Shown here piece after piece: positions 17,259 to 28,693 of a DNA stretch of 56,707 nucleotides; position 1 is the first letter of the stretch; the number at the start of each line of letters is the position of its first letter. The notes under the pieces are model-generated. The model saw only the letters and a list, made by a program, of their open reading frames with translations. It was not told where the DNA came from and did not search any database. The translations under genes were made by a program, and so were the position numbers. The stretch comes from an uncultured Bacteroides sp. (GTDB lineage Bacteria > Bacteroidota > Bacteroidia > Bacteroidales > Bacteroidaceae): assembly GCA_900755095.1 (NCBI GenBank), contig CAAEFE010000076.1, positions 1 through 56,707 on the forward strand. Reading direction: 5' to 3'.

Positions 17259-18980
17259 ATGAAAAAAATAGTATATATTTTAGGAATTATTTGCGCCATG
17301 ACCATGCAGTCGTGTTTAGACCTTGAGCCCAAGACGCAATTGGCGGATACCAACTATTGGAAGTCGCCCGAACACTTCAAACTTTTTGCCACCCAGTTCT
17401 ATGGCTGGTCGGCCGACTTTCGATGGCTCGACGACAGTCAGCACGCCGATATTCGCTCGGATTTGTTTGCCGGCAGCACGGTGAACATCTATAGTAACGG
17501 AACGAACAGCATTCCGTCATCCGACAAGCATTATACCGACAATTACAATCGTATTCGCCAAGTCAACACCTTGTTGCAACAGGCTGATGCGTATGAACAA
17601 CAAGCCGACATTGCCATTTCAGTGGGGGAAGCCCGTTTCTTCCGTGCTTATTGTTACTTCGAGTTATTGCAGGCTTACGGTGACCTTATCATAGCCCGCA
17701 CGCCGCTCGACATCGACTCGCCTGAGATGCAGAAGGCTCGCAATCCGCGTACCGAGGTGGCTGACTTCATCATTGACGACTTGAAAGAAGCCGCTAAACT
17801 ATTGCCCGTTGATAAGGCTATCAGCAGCAGCGATGAAGGTCGCCTTTCCAGCGAAGCCGCTTTGGCGTTTCTTTCGCGTGTAGCCCTTTACGAAGGTACA
17901 TGGGAGAAATTTCATAATGGCGGTCAAAATACCGAACGTACAAAAGATTTGCTCAATACCGCAGCACAGGCGGCTCATGATGTAATGGCGGGCGGAGCAT
18001 TCGAGCTTTTTGCTCCTCAAGAATTGGGAACGGAAGCCTACAAGTATCTCTTTATCTTGGAGAATGAAAAGTCAAACCCTGCCAATATCAATAAAACAGG
18101 TAATAAAGAGTATATCTTTACCCGCCGCCACGACCCTGTTATCAATTCTATTGGTTTCAACATTACACAAGGGCGTTTGGGCAATGCCTTGTACGTTACT
18201 CGCAAAATGGCTAATATGTATCTGCAAAGCAATGGGTTACCCATCAATCCCCAAACGTGGAATTACACGAAAGTGGATGATGAATATAAAAATCGCGACA
18301 ACCGCATGAACAATCAGCTTATGGTGCCCGGACAGACTTATTGGGGTACAAATGGCGGACGCATTGATTGGAGCGGCGATGCTGCCGAAATAGCCAATGC
18401 CTCGCATAGGAACTTCATGCCTCAAACCGGTACGGGCTACTTTCCCCACAAGTGGTGCAGCGAACGTGACGGAGTGCCCACCGGTATGGAAGCTTACGAC
18501 TTCCCCGTCATCCGCTATGCCGAGGTGCTGCTGAACTATGCCGAAGCTGTGTTTGAACGCGATGGACAAATATCAGATGAAGACTTGGCTATCAGCTTGA
18601 ACTTGACACGTAAACGCATTAACCCCGAAATGCCTGACTTGACTAACGACTTTGTCACGGCAAATAATTTGGATATGCGCACAGAGATTCGTCGTGAGCG
18701 TACCATCGAGTTTTTCGATGAGAATTTCCGCATTGATGATCTGAAGCGTTGGAAGACGGCCGAAGACGAAATGCCGATGAATCTCACCGGTGTGAAGTGG
18801 AAAGATACTGATTTTGAAAGCAGATGGCCCGATGCTTCTTTTAAAGACAAAGATGGTGAAGGCTGCATTATTCACGAAAAAGGACGCAACTGGCACGAAA
18901 AGCATTACTTGTTGCCGCTGCCCACTGACCAACTCAAGCTGAACTCCAACTTGAAACAAAATCCGGGTTGGAACCAATAA
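17259..18980 (+). CDS. SusD-like surface glycan-binding lipoprotein (cassette 1)
   Basis: A 573-residue lipoprotein (signal peptide ending MQSC, Cys19) of the SusD/RagB family. It would form the lid of the SusC pore and bind glycan. Typical features are the N-terminal LDLEPKTQLADTNYW, a TPR-like helical core (GEARFFRAYCYFELLQAYGD), and the C-terminal block RTEIRRERTIEFFDENFRIDDLKRWKTAE ending LKQNPGWNQ. It starts 27 bases after susC; an in-frame TTG at 17247 is less likely. It is closely similar along its length to the SusD at 33282. G+C is high for the window: I counted 37 of 60 in block 17401-17460. Confidence 0.93.
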   Translation: MKKIVYILGIICAMTMQSCLDLEPKTQLADTNYWKSPEHFKLFATQFYGWSADFRWLDDSQHADIRSDLFAGSTVNIYSNGTNSIPSSDKHYTDNYNRIRQVNTLLQQADAYEQQADIAISVGEARFFRAYCYFELLQAYGDLIIARTPLDIDSPEMQKARNPRTEVADFIIDDLKEAAKLLPVDKAISSSDEGRLSSEAALAFLSRVALYEGTWEKFHNGGQNTERTKDLLNTAAQAAHDVMAGGAFELFAPQELGTEAYKYLFILENEKSNPANINKTGNKEYIFTRRHDPVINSIGFNITQGRLGNALYVTRKMANMYLQSNGLPINPQTWNYTKVDDEYKNRDNRMNNQLMVPGQTYWGTNGGRIDWSGDAAEIANASHRNFMPQTGTGYFPHKWCSERDGVPTGMEAYDFPVIRYAEVLLNYAEAVFERDGQISDEDLAISLNLTRKRINPEMPDLTNDFVTANNLDMRTEIRRERTIEFFDENFRIDDLKRWKTAEDEMPMNLTGVKWKDTDFESRWPDASFKDKDGEGCIIHEKGRNWHEKHYLLPLPTDQLKLNSNLKQNPGWNQ

Positions 18981-19014
18981 TCCATTCATTATTCATTTAT
19001 AAAGTAATCGAATT

Positions 19015-20478
19015 ATGACATACAAAAACATACTTCAAAAGGGTGCATTTGCAACACTGTTGGCGGGTGCCTTGGTGGTGACCGTTTCGTGCAACGATGA
19101 CGATGTATCCCCCGTTTTAGAAGAGAGAGTGCTCGTTAAGGAAATCAACCTTGAGGTGACTCCCGAACTGCCTCTGCTGATAGGCACTGATACTTTGATA
19201 AAATATACCGTAGGCCCGGATGAGGCTTTCAACAAAGAGGTGGTATGGAAATCGACTGTGCCCGATGTGGCTACCGTAGATGCCGAAGGACGCATCACTG
19301 CAGTGAAGGCCGGTAATACGGTCATTTCGGCCAAACCGGTTGTAGGCTATTCTGCCACTTCGACCATCAATGTGAAGGTGGTAAACGAAATCATTCACAT
19401 CACTGATATCAGTCTTACTAATGAAGAGCTTGAAGTGTTTGTTACCTCGACTCTGCCGCTCATTTGGCAGACTACTCCGGTCGATCCCACTTACCCCGGA
19501 GTGATTTGGAAAAGCCTTACTCCCGATAAAGCCACCGTCAATGAAAAAGGCGAGGTGAAAGGTGTGGCCGAAGGAACGGCACGCATACAAGTCACCGCTA
19601 CTGACGACAAACATTTCACAAAAGTGTTTGAGATTAAGGTGAAGCCTATTATTTATATCGAAAGTATGGAATTCGTGAAGGAAACCGATAAGCTGGCTTT
19701 AGGCGAAACCTATACTCCGCAGATGAATGTAACGCCGGCAGACGCTACGCTGTCGTACATCGCATGGGAAAGCAGCAAGCCCGATGTTGTAGAGATTGAC
19801 GAAAAAGGCCGGTTTGTGGCGAAGGCTTACGGCAATGCCGTGATTACTGCTTTGGCAGACTATGGCGACGGTAAACCTATCAAAGCTACGATGAGTATCA
19901 ATGTGAGTGAGGGATTGATGAACGACCAATTTACCATTGAGAACATCTGGCAACCATTCGGCAATTTCAATCATCGAGAATTTGAATGGATGGAGAACGA
20001 CGGAGTACTTCGCATATTACCCGGTGACGATAAGGCTTACAAGGCTGTGCGCATTTGTCGTACCGGAGGATTTGGGTTCAACGTAACCAACTATCCCATC
20101 TTGGCCTTTAAAGTGAAATTCCCCGAAAATGTGTTCGAAGCATCAACAAGCATAGAGTGGTATCTCGACATTTGGGGTGGAAGCGGCATTACCGTAGCCG
20201 GTAAATATGGCGAAGATACCGATAAAGGAAAAAACGCCATGACTGTGGCAGATTGTGGCGAATACAAAGTATTCTACGCCGACTTTACGAAGAAATTCCT
20301 CGGCAAGAATCAACAGTATATGCCTACTGCATTGACGAAGTACGACACGGTGGAACTTCAATTTTGGAAAATATGGTATGAAGCCAGCGAAACTGGCAGT
20401 ATCTATGTGGATTGGGTGAAGACCTTCGAATCGGAACAGGAACTGAAAGATTTGATTAAAGCTGAAAAAGCCGAATAA
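19015..20478 (+). CDS. BIG2-repeat surface lipoprotein, putative glycan-binding protein (cassette 1)
   Basis: A 487-residue lipoprotein (Cys26 in VTVSC) in the position where PULs encode SusE/SusF-like surface glycan-binding proteins. Three bacterial Ig-like (BIG2) domains follow each other at about 42-125, 128-210 and 212-297, each with the pattern W.S..P..ATVD..G.V.AV..G.A.I. The C-terminal part (about 300-487), with several tryptophans (EWYLDIWGGSG, QFWKIWYEAS), looks like a beta-sandwich and may bind the glycan; it may correspond to DUF4979, but I am not certain. The Ig domains probably act as a stalk. A paralogue with the same plan is at 35043. Gene order and 34-base spacing place it in the susCD operon. 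Confidence 0.82.
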   Translation: MTYKNILQKGAFATLLAGALVVTVSCNDDDVSPVLEERVLVKEINLEVTPELPLLIGTDTLIKYTVGPDEAFNKEVVWKSTVPDVATVDAEGRITAVKAGNTVISAKPVVGYSATSTINVKVVNEIIHITDISLTNEELEVFVTSTLPLIWQTTPVDPTYPGVIWKSLTPDKATVNEKGEVKGVAEGTARIQVTATDDKHFTKVFEIKVKPIIYIESMEFVKETDKLALGETYTPQMNVTPADATLSYIAWESSKPDVVEIDEKGRFVAKAYGNAVITALADYGDGKPIKATMSINVSEGLMNDQFTIENIWQPFGNFNHREFEWMENDGVLRILPGDDKAYKAVRICRTGGFGFNVTNYPILAFKVKFPENVFEASTSIEWYLDIWGGSGITVAGKYGEDTDKGKNAMTVADCGEYKVFYADFTKKFLGKNQQYMPTALTKYDTVELQFWKIWYEASETGSIYVDWVKTFESEQELKDLIKAEKAE

Positions 20479-20530
20479 TGGTAGCCGACTTCTCAGAAAC
20501 TGATTGAATAACAAAATGAATATTGAATAT

Positions 20531-21796
20531 ATGAAAAATTTGATTTATACCTTCGTGGGCAGCATGGCACTTGTGTTGCTGACCGGCTGTAGTGCTGAGT
20601 TCGAGAACGGAACTCCCGAACCATGGCAACGCGAAATCAACCCCAATGAAAATTATGAGTACACCATCAAGCACCCTTGTCTGGTGAACACCGAAGCCGA
20701 TTTTGAACGTGCACGCCGTAAAGTGAATGAAGGCGCCGAACCTTGGATTAGTGGTTGGCAAAAATTGTGCGACAGCCGATTTGCCCAACTGAATTATAAC
20801 TCAAATCCGCAAGAAGAAATTGTGCGCCACTCAAAAGGCGGAAACTTCAATACGGCTGCTTTTGATGCCGGTGCCGCTTATCAGTTGGCTTTACGCTGGA
20901 AAATTTCGGGAGATGAAGATTATGCGAAAGCGGCTATTAAAATTCTGAACGGATGGGCTAAAACTTGTAAAGGGGTGAACTATAAAACGTGGCCTGACGA
21001 CAGCCATCGCCTGCTTGCTGCCGGATTTATCGGTTACCAGTTTGCTGCTCCCGCTGAACTGATGCGCGACTACGAAGGCTGGAAAACCGAGGATTTCGAA
21101 ATCTTCAAGAAATGGATAGATAAAACTTTCTATCCTATCTGCGACGATTTCTTAGATAACCACTTTAACTCTTCAGCCATTGCAGGTTGGATGAGTTGGG
21201 ATCTGCCCGCCATGCTCACCATTCTTTCTATCGGCGTGCTGAATGATGACGATGCTAAGATTAAACAAGCCCTGGAGTTTTTCTACCACGGAAAAGGTAT
21301 GGGCTGTATCGAGTGGTCGGTGAGAGGTATGCACGAAGACCCGGAAGGAAAAGTGAAAGGCAGACATTTGGCACAGAGCCAGGAGATGGGACGCGACCAG
21401 GGGCACGCCACTCTCAATGTCGGTTTGCACGCTTACTTCTGCCGTACGGCTTATAACATGGGTATCGACCTTTTTGCCTACAACGACAACATTGTTCTCG
21501 ACCTCTGCGAATATACGGCTAAGTATAACTTGACTTCGGCTGAAGATGTAGAAATGCCTTTCGAACCTTACTATCACCCCAAATATGGTTGGCACGAGAA
21601 GGTGTCGGCCGAGGCTAAGGGGCGTGCCCGTCCGGGATGGGAACTCCTCTACAACCATTATGCCAAGGTGAAAGGTATGAATGCACCCTATTCTCAAGCC
21701 TTTGCCGAAAAGGAACGCCCCGAAGGATATGGTGAGCGTGGAACTGCTGAAGCCGGCGATTTGGGATTTGGGACATTATTATATACTGAAGAATAA
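20531..21796 (+). CDS. Alginate-lyase-superfamily lipoprotein, PL38-like (cassette 1)
   Basis: A lipoprotein of about 421 residues (lipobox LLTGC) with the all-helical alginate-lyase (PF05426) type sequence. Family landmarks are an Asn/Trp segment (NHFNSSAIAGWMSWDL), the strongly conserved GRDQGH (Arg288 to His292, preceded by SQEM), and LLYNHY near the C terminus. Superfamily members cleave uronate chains by beta-elimination with His/Tyr/Arg/Asn; PL38 includes glucuronan and alginate lyases. The lipid anchor and its place after the binding protein suggest surface cleavage before import. An ATG at 20516 is an alternative start. The cassette 2 counterpart at 36543 keeps the same motif but differs widely elsewhere, so the two may prefer different linkages. 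The family assignment is my judgement and was not tested. Confidence 0.78.
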   Translation: MKNLIYTFVGSMALVLLTGCSAEFENGTPEPWQREINPNENYEYTIKHPCLVNTEADFERARRKVNEGAEPWISGWQKLCDSRFAQLNYNSNPQEEIVRHSKGGNFNTAAFDAGAAYQLALRWKISGDEDYAKAAIKILNGWAKTCKGVNYKTWPDDSHRLLAAGFIGYQFAAPAELMRDYEGWKTEDFEIFKKWIDKTFYPICDDFLDNHFNSSAIAGWMSWDLPAMLTILSIGVLNDDDAKIKQALEFFYHGKGMGCIEWSVRGMHEDPEGKVKGRHLAQSQEMGRDQGHATLNVGLHAYFCRTAYNMGIDLFAYNDNIVLDLCEYTAKYNLTSAEDVEMPFEPYYHPKYGWHEKVSAEAKGRARPGWELLYNHYAKVKGMNAPYSQAFAEKERPEGYGERGTAEAGDLGFGTLLYTEE

Positions 21797-21818
21797 CTTT
21801 TGAGTTTTCCGGCTGATT

Positions 21819-21855
21819 TCAAGGAGTTAAGAGGTTAGACTTCTTAACTCCTTGA
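21819..21855 (+). terminator. Strong hairpin after cassette 1 lyase
   Basis: A 14-base perfect stem (TCAAGGAGTTAAGA at 21819-21832 with 21842-21855) has a 9-base loop. No T-run follows, so it may act as a Rho-assisted terminator or an mRNA end-stabiliser between the lyase and the GH2 gene. Confidence 0.55.
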
Positions 21856-21868
21856 TACTACTCTGTGA

Positions 21869-25030
<3,162 letters not shown>

Positions 25031-25046
25031 TAAATAATTAGAATAG

Positions 25047-25163
25047 CATAGAGATAATGGAAATGTGATTGATAAGTATTGCGCTATGGGTTCTCCACAT
25101 TCTCCTAATCGGGAAGAGACAGAACTACTGAAACGGGAAGGATGGAGTACGGCAAAAGAAATG
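25047..25163 (+). pseudogene. Remnant resembling the C-terminal end of a GH39 enzyme
   Basis: One frame reads about 39 codons (HRDNGNVIDKYCAMGSPHSP, then NREETELLKREGWSTAKEM) with no start codon of its own and an in-frame stop just before. The block around MGSP.SP resembles the motif near the C terminus of GH39 beta-xylosidases and related enzymes (HSN..W..MGSPQ.PT). I read it as a scar of a lost glycosidase gene. The match is from memory and short, so confidence is modest. Confidence 0.4.
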
Positions 25164-25192
25164 ATTATAGTCTTTTTTACTGTTAAAATCTA

Positions 25193-25231
25193 ACGCCAGG
25201 TTGCATAATTGTACAACTTGGCGTATATTTG
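25193..25231 (+). promoter_or_regulatory. Promoter with operator palindrome of the toxin-antitoxin remnant
   Basis: ACGCCAGGTTG (25193-25203) and CAACTTGGCGT (25214-25224) form an 11-base inverted repeat with one mismatch. The TTG inside the left arm (25201-25203) is 20 bases from TATATTTG (25224-25231), a good -33/-7 pair. This is the expected layout for a HigA-type autorepressor, which would bind the palindrome and block the promoter. Confidence 0.65.
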
Positions 25232-25235
25232 TAAT

Positions 25236-25366
25236 ATGAAACGTAAGATTATGTCTTATTCAATGGCTTTCAGAAAAAGAGTCAGAAGACACCATCAGGA
25301 GAGATAGAAAAGGCGTTAAAAATAAAGGAGGCTTATTATGGAGACAAACAATCATCAAATCGTTGA
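25236..25366 (+). pseudogene. Truncated HigB/Gp49-like toxin gene
   Basis: The ATG at 25236 starts MKRKIMSYS, like the N terminus of Bacteroides HigB/Gp49-family toxins. From 25262, in another frame, the sequence reads NGFQKKSQKTPSGEIEKALK followed by IKEAYYGDKQ and a stop at 25364-25366, like the C terminus of the same family. The middle (about 70 codons in intact members) is missing, and the junction shifts frame. The remnant overlaps the antitoxin start at 25338, as in complete higBA pairs. The toxin is therefore dead while the antitoxin remains. Confidence 0.65.
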
Positions 25367-25640
25367 TTACAGTGCTGTGTTAGAAGCACAGTATGGAGCA
25401 CTGGGCACTCCTGAACGTGCGAAGTTTGACGAAGAAGCTTATGCTTTTTATACGAGTCAAATACTTTTGGATGCGCGAAAGAATGCCAGATTGACGCAGG
25501 AAGAGCTTGCAAAACGTATCGGTGCCAACAAATCATACATCTCACGCATTGAGAAAGGCATTACAGTTCCGAGTGTTGCTACTTTCTATCGTATCATAAA
25601 TGCTTTAGGATTAACGATTGAGCTTAAACCTGCTTTATGA
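25338..25640 (+). CDS. XRE-family antitoxin-like regulator (HigA-type), orphan
   Basis: A 100-residue cytoplasmic protein with a Cro/C1-type HTH at about 45-95 (LTQEELAKRIGANKSYISRIEKG, then TVPSVATFYRIINALGL), as in HigA antitoxins that follow a HigB toxin. A good ribosome binding site (AAAGGAGG) precedes the ATG. Its toxin partner directly upstream survives only as fragments, so this is an orphan that could still repress its own promoter (palindrome at 25193-25224). It sits exactly between the two PUL cassettes. A strong terminator at 25663 isolates it from regulator 2. Confidence 0.88.
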   Translation: METNNHQIVDYSAVLEAQYGALGTPERAKFDEEAYAFYTSQILLDARKNARLTQEELAKRIGANKSYISRIEKGITVPSVATFYRIINALGLTIELKPAL

Positions 25641-25662
25641 TTTAGGTTATTTTGCAATAATA

Positions 25663-25707
25663 AAAAGTCCCATTCCATTTATTTGGTTCGGGACTTTTGT
25701 TTTTATT
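25663..25707 (+). terminator. Rho-independent terminator after the antitoxin
   Basis: Stem AAAAGTCCC/GGGACTTTT (25663-25671 with 25690-25698) with an 18-base loop, followed by a T-rich tail (GTTTTTATTT). Confidence 0.8.
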
Positions 25708-25733
25708 TGGATTGTATTGAGTAAATTATTTAC

Positions 25734-25786
25734 CCCCTTCGTATTTAGTTATGTACATATAGAGAATACGAAGGGGCTACTTTTTT
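25734..25786 (+). terminator. Second terminator-like hairpin before regulator 2
   Basis: A 12-base perfect stem CCCCTTCGTATT/AATACGAAGGGG (25734-25745 with 25765-25776) with a 19-base loop, followed by CTAC and TTTTTT. Two stacked terminators shield regulator 2 from upstream transcription. Confidence 0.65.
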
Positions 25787-25813
25787 AAAAAAGGAATGTG
25801 CTCTTTTGGAGAT

Positions 25814-25828
25814 TTTTATGTATGTTTG
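25814..25828 (+). promoter_or_regulatory. Conserved promoter core of regulator 2
   Basis: TTTTATGTATGTTTG contains TATGTTTG (25821-25828), a -7 match, and differs by one base from TTTTATGTAGGTTTG before regulator 1 (10411-10425). No clear -33 TTTG is present at the usual distance in either. Confidence 0.5.
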
Positions 25829-25861
25829 TCACATGTTTAATATGAAAGGAAGCAGTTGTAA

Positions 25862-28693
25862 GTGAAGAACACGATTAAATATCTGATTCTTATATTAATA
25901 TATTTGGCTTGTGGGGGTAATCTACAAGCCCAAAACTATACATTCCGTAATGTCGTCATGTCCGACGGGCTATCCGGACTGTTGGTGAATGCCATTTATA
26001 AAGATTCCGAAGGTTTTGTATGGTTGGGGACGGATAATTGCCTCGACCGTTTTGATGGTGTGAAAGTGCGCCATTTTGAATTCCGTGGCATTGAGTCGGG
26101 AAGAAAGAAACGGGTAAACAGTGTTACGGAAACATCCAATAAACAACTTTGGGTGGGAAACGGAATCGGGCTTTGGCGGTTGAATCGCCCAAACAGCCAA
26201 TTGGAAAGGATTGTCCCCGAAAAGATAGACTTTGCCGTCAATACGTTACTGGCCGATGGAGATATTCTTTATATCGGCACAGAGAAAGGCTTATTCATTC
26301 ATAAAGACGGTCAGTTGCTTCAAGTCTTGACAGACCGGAATATGCTTGCCGCCTGTAACAGAATCATGGATATTTGTCTGAATGAAGATAAAACCGTATT
26401 ATGGTTGGCCACGGTACAGGGATTGTTCTCTTATTCACTGAAAGACGGCAAGATTGATTCCTGGCATTTTCAGGAGGATGTGCCCGAAGCCGATTATTTC
26501 CGTTGCCTTACTCGTATCGGCGAAACGCTCTATCTCGGTACAATGAGCCAAGGTGTAGTACGTTTCGATATAAAGAAGGAATCATTCTCTCATGCGGTAT
26601 CTTTGGGGTGCGATGTCATTTCCGATATTTCCAGCGATGGTAAAGGGACTGTGTATATAGCTACTGACGGCAATGGCGTACACTTCCTTTCACACAAAGA
26701 CCAACAAGTGACACGTCGTTTTTACCATGATGTCAATGATAAGGAAGGAATTCGCAGTAATTCTATTTATTCCTTACTTATAGATGATAGAGGTGCCGTC
26801 TGGGTGGGGCATTTTCAGGCAGGACTGGATTATTCACTCTATCAGAACGGCCTTTTCCGTACGTATGATTATCCACCTTTGTTTAATTCGGCCAATCTTT
26901 CCATCCGTTCTTTTGTAAACAAAGGGCAAGAGAAGGTCATCGGTTCGCGTGACGGCTTGTTTTATATAAACGAAGCTACCGGAGTAGTGAAGAGTTTTGT
27001 AAAACCCGTCTTGACCTCGGATTTGATACTGACAATCTGCTTCTATCAAGGAGAATATTACATCGGTACGTATGGTGGCGGTATGATGGTATTGAATCCG
27101 GAAACGCTGTCTCTGAAATATTTTGCCCAAGGTGATACGGAGCTTTTCCAGAAAGGACATATCTTCTGTGTGAAACCGGATGCCAAAGGAAATCTTTGGA
27201 TAGGTACTTCGCAAGGGCTGTTCAGCTATAACGGACAGACAAAGCAGATAAAGAGCTTCACCAGTGCCAACTCCCAACTGCCGGAAGGCAATGTGTATGA
27301 AGTCAGTTTTGACTCTACCGGCAAAGGATGGATTGCTACCGAAACCGGTATGTGTATTTACGACCCGGCTTCCCAAAGTTTGCGTTCCAATGTCTTTCCC
27401 GAAGGATTCGTGAATAAAGATAAGGTTCGTACTATCTACGAAGATGCTGAACACAACCTCTATTTTATCCGTGAGAAAGGAAGCCTGTTTACATCCACTT
27501 TAACGATGGACCGTTTCCAGAACCGCTCTATCTTTTCTACTCTTCCGGACAACTCGCTAATGTCTGTTATAGAAGATAACCAAGGCTGGTTGTGGGTGGC
27601 TTGCAATGACGGGTTATTGCGTATCAAAGAAGAGGGAGAGGAATATGATGCTTTCACTTTCAATGATGGAGTGCCGGGACCAACTTTTACGAATGGAGCT
27701 GCTTATAAAGATGAAAAAGGACTATTGTGGTTTGGTAACACTAAAGGACTGATTTATGTCGATCCGAAACGTGTGGACGAGGTGCGTGGCAAGGTCCGTT
27801 CGATCGTATTTACTGACATATTAGCTAATGGTGTCCCTTTTACCAGCTCCTCTTTGAAATACAATCAGAATAATTTGACTTTCTGTTTCACAGACTTTGC
27901 TTATGGTCTCCCATCTGCCTTACTATATGAATATCGACTGGAAGGAGTGGACAAGGACTGGAAATTATTGGCTGCACAGAACGAAGTTTCTTATTACGGA
28001 CTTTCTTCCGGGACTTATACTTTTCGTGTACGTCTTCCGGGAAATGAGCAATCCGAAGCTAGCTGTCAAGTGACGGTATGCCCTATGATACCTTGGTGGG
28101 GATGGGGACTTTCCGTTTTATTAATCGTAGGAATTATAGCCTTTATACGGTATTATGTCTGGAAACGTATGCGTCGTTTGCTTGTTTCTTCTGCTTCGCC
28201 GGTTGTGGTATCATCAGCAGAGGAGGAGATACAACAAAGAGAACAGTCTGTAGAACAACATCCGGAAGTAAATTCAGAACAACAACCTTCCGTTGTTGAA
28301 GAGAAATATAAGACCAATAGACTGACCGAAGAGGAATGTAAAGAACTTCATAAAAAACTGGTGGCTTATGTGGAGAAAGAAAAGCCATATATCAATCCCG
28401 ATTTGAAGATGGGTGACCTGGCTTCTGCATTGGATACTTCTTCACATTCATTATCGTATCTTTTGAACCAGTATCTTAATCAGTCCTACTATGATTTTAT
28501 CAACGAATATCGCGTTACCCAATTCAAAAAGATGGTAGCGGATAGCCAATATTCCCGCTATACTTTGACTGCACTGGCAGAACTTTGTGGATTCAGTTCG
28601 CGTGCCTCCTTCTTCCGCTCATTCAAAAAGAGTACGGGAGTTACTCCGAATGAATACATCCGTAGTATCGGCGGAACAGCCAAAGAAGAGTAA
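25862..28693 (+). CDS. Membrane-spanning propeller/Y_Y_Y/AraC transcription regulator (cassette 2)
   Basis: A 943-residue paralogue of the regulator at 10453 with the same plan: signal peptide (about 1-24, ending LQAQ), periplasmic propeller repeats (to about 640), Y_Y_Y domain, one membrane helix (about 745-767), and a C-terminal AraC HTH (about 842-940, ITTL-type core LTALAELCGFSSRASFFRSF). No histidine kinase or receiver domain. The linker after the membrane helix is about 20 residues longer than in regulator 1 and rich in Glu and Gln (EEEIQQREQSVEQ). Translation starts at GTG (25862), supported by GAAAGGAAG just upstream and a good signal peptide. Its G+C is higher than that of regulator 1 (29 of 60 in 27241-27300 versus 20 of 60 in 12601-12660). 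It should sense a periplasmic sugar and control the sigma gene at 29397. Confidence 0.88.
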   Translation: MKNTIKYLILILIYLACGGNLQAQNYTFRNVVMSDGLSGLLVNAIYKDSEGFVWLGTDNCLDRFDGVKVRHFEFRGIESGRKKRVNSVTETSNKQLWVGNGIGLWRLNRPNSQLERIVPEKIDFAVNTLLADGDILYIGTEKGLFIHKDGQLLQVLTDRNMLAACNRIMDICLNEDKTVLWLATVQGLFSYSLKDGKIDSWHFQEDVPEADYFRCLTRIGETLYLGTMSQGVVRFDIKKESFSHAVSLGCDVISDISSDGKGTVYIATDGNGVHFLSHKDQQVTRRFYHDVNDKEGIRSNSIYSLLIDDRGAVWVGHFQAGLDYSLYQNGLFRTYDYPPLFNSANLSIRSFVNKGQEKVIGSRDGLFYINEATGVVKSFVKPVLTSDLILTICFYQGEYYIGTYGGGMMVLNPETLSLKYFAQGDTELFQKGHIFCVKPDAKGNLWIGTSQGLFSYNGQTKQIKSFTSANSQLPEGNVYEVSFDSTGKGWIATETGMCIYDPASQSLRSNVFPEGFVNKDKVRTIYEDAEHNLYFIREKGSLFTSTLTMDRFQNRSIFSTLPDNSLMSVIEDNQGWLWVACNDGLLRIKEEGEEYDAFTFNDGVPGPTFTNGAAYKDEKGLLWFGNTKGLIYVDPKRVDEVRGKVRSIVFTDILANGVPFTSSSLKYNQNNLTFCFTDFAYGLPSALLYEYRLEGVDKDWKLLAAQNEVSYYGLSSGTYTFRVRLPGNEQSEASCQVTVCPMIPWWGWGLSVLLIVGIIAFIRYYVWKRMRRLLVSSASPVVVSSAEEEIQQREQSVEQHPEVNSEQQPSVVEEKYKTNRLTEEECKELHKKLVAYVEKEKPYINPDLKMGDLASALDTSSHSLSYLLNQYLNQSYYDFINEYRVTQFKKMVADSQYSRYTLTALAELCGFSSRASFFRSFKKSTGVTPNEYIRSIGGTAKEE

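Noticed and set aside
26834..27454. A 206-codon open frame on the minus strand inside regulator 2
   Set aside because: It is antisense to clear propeller repeats and shows no family features.
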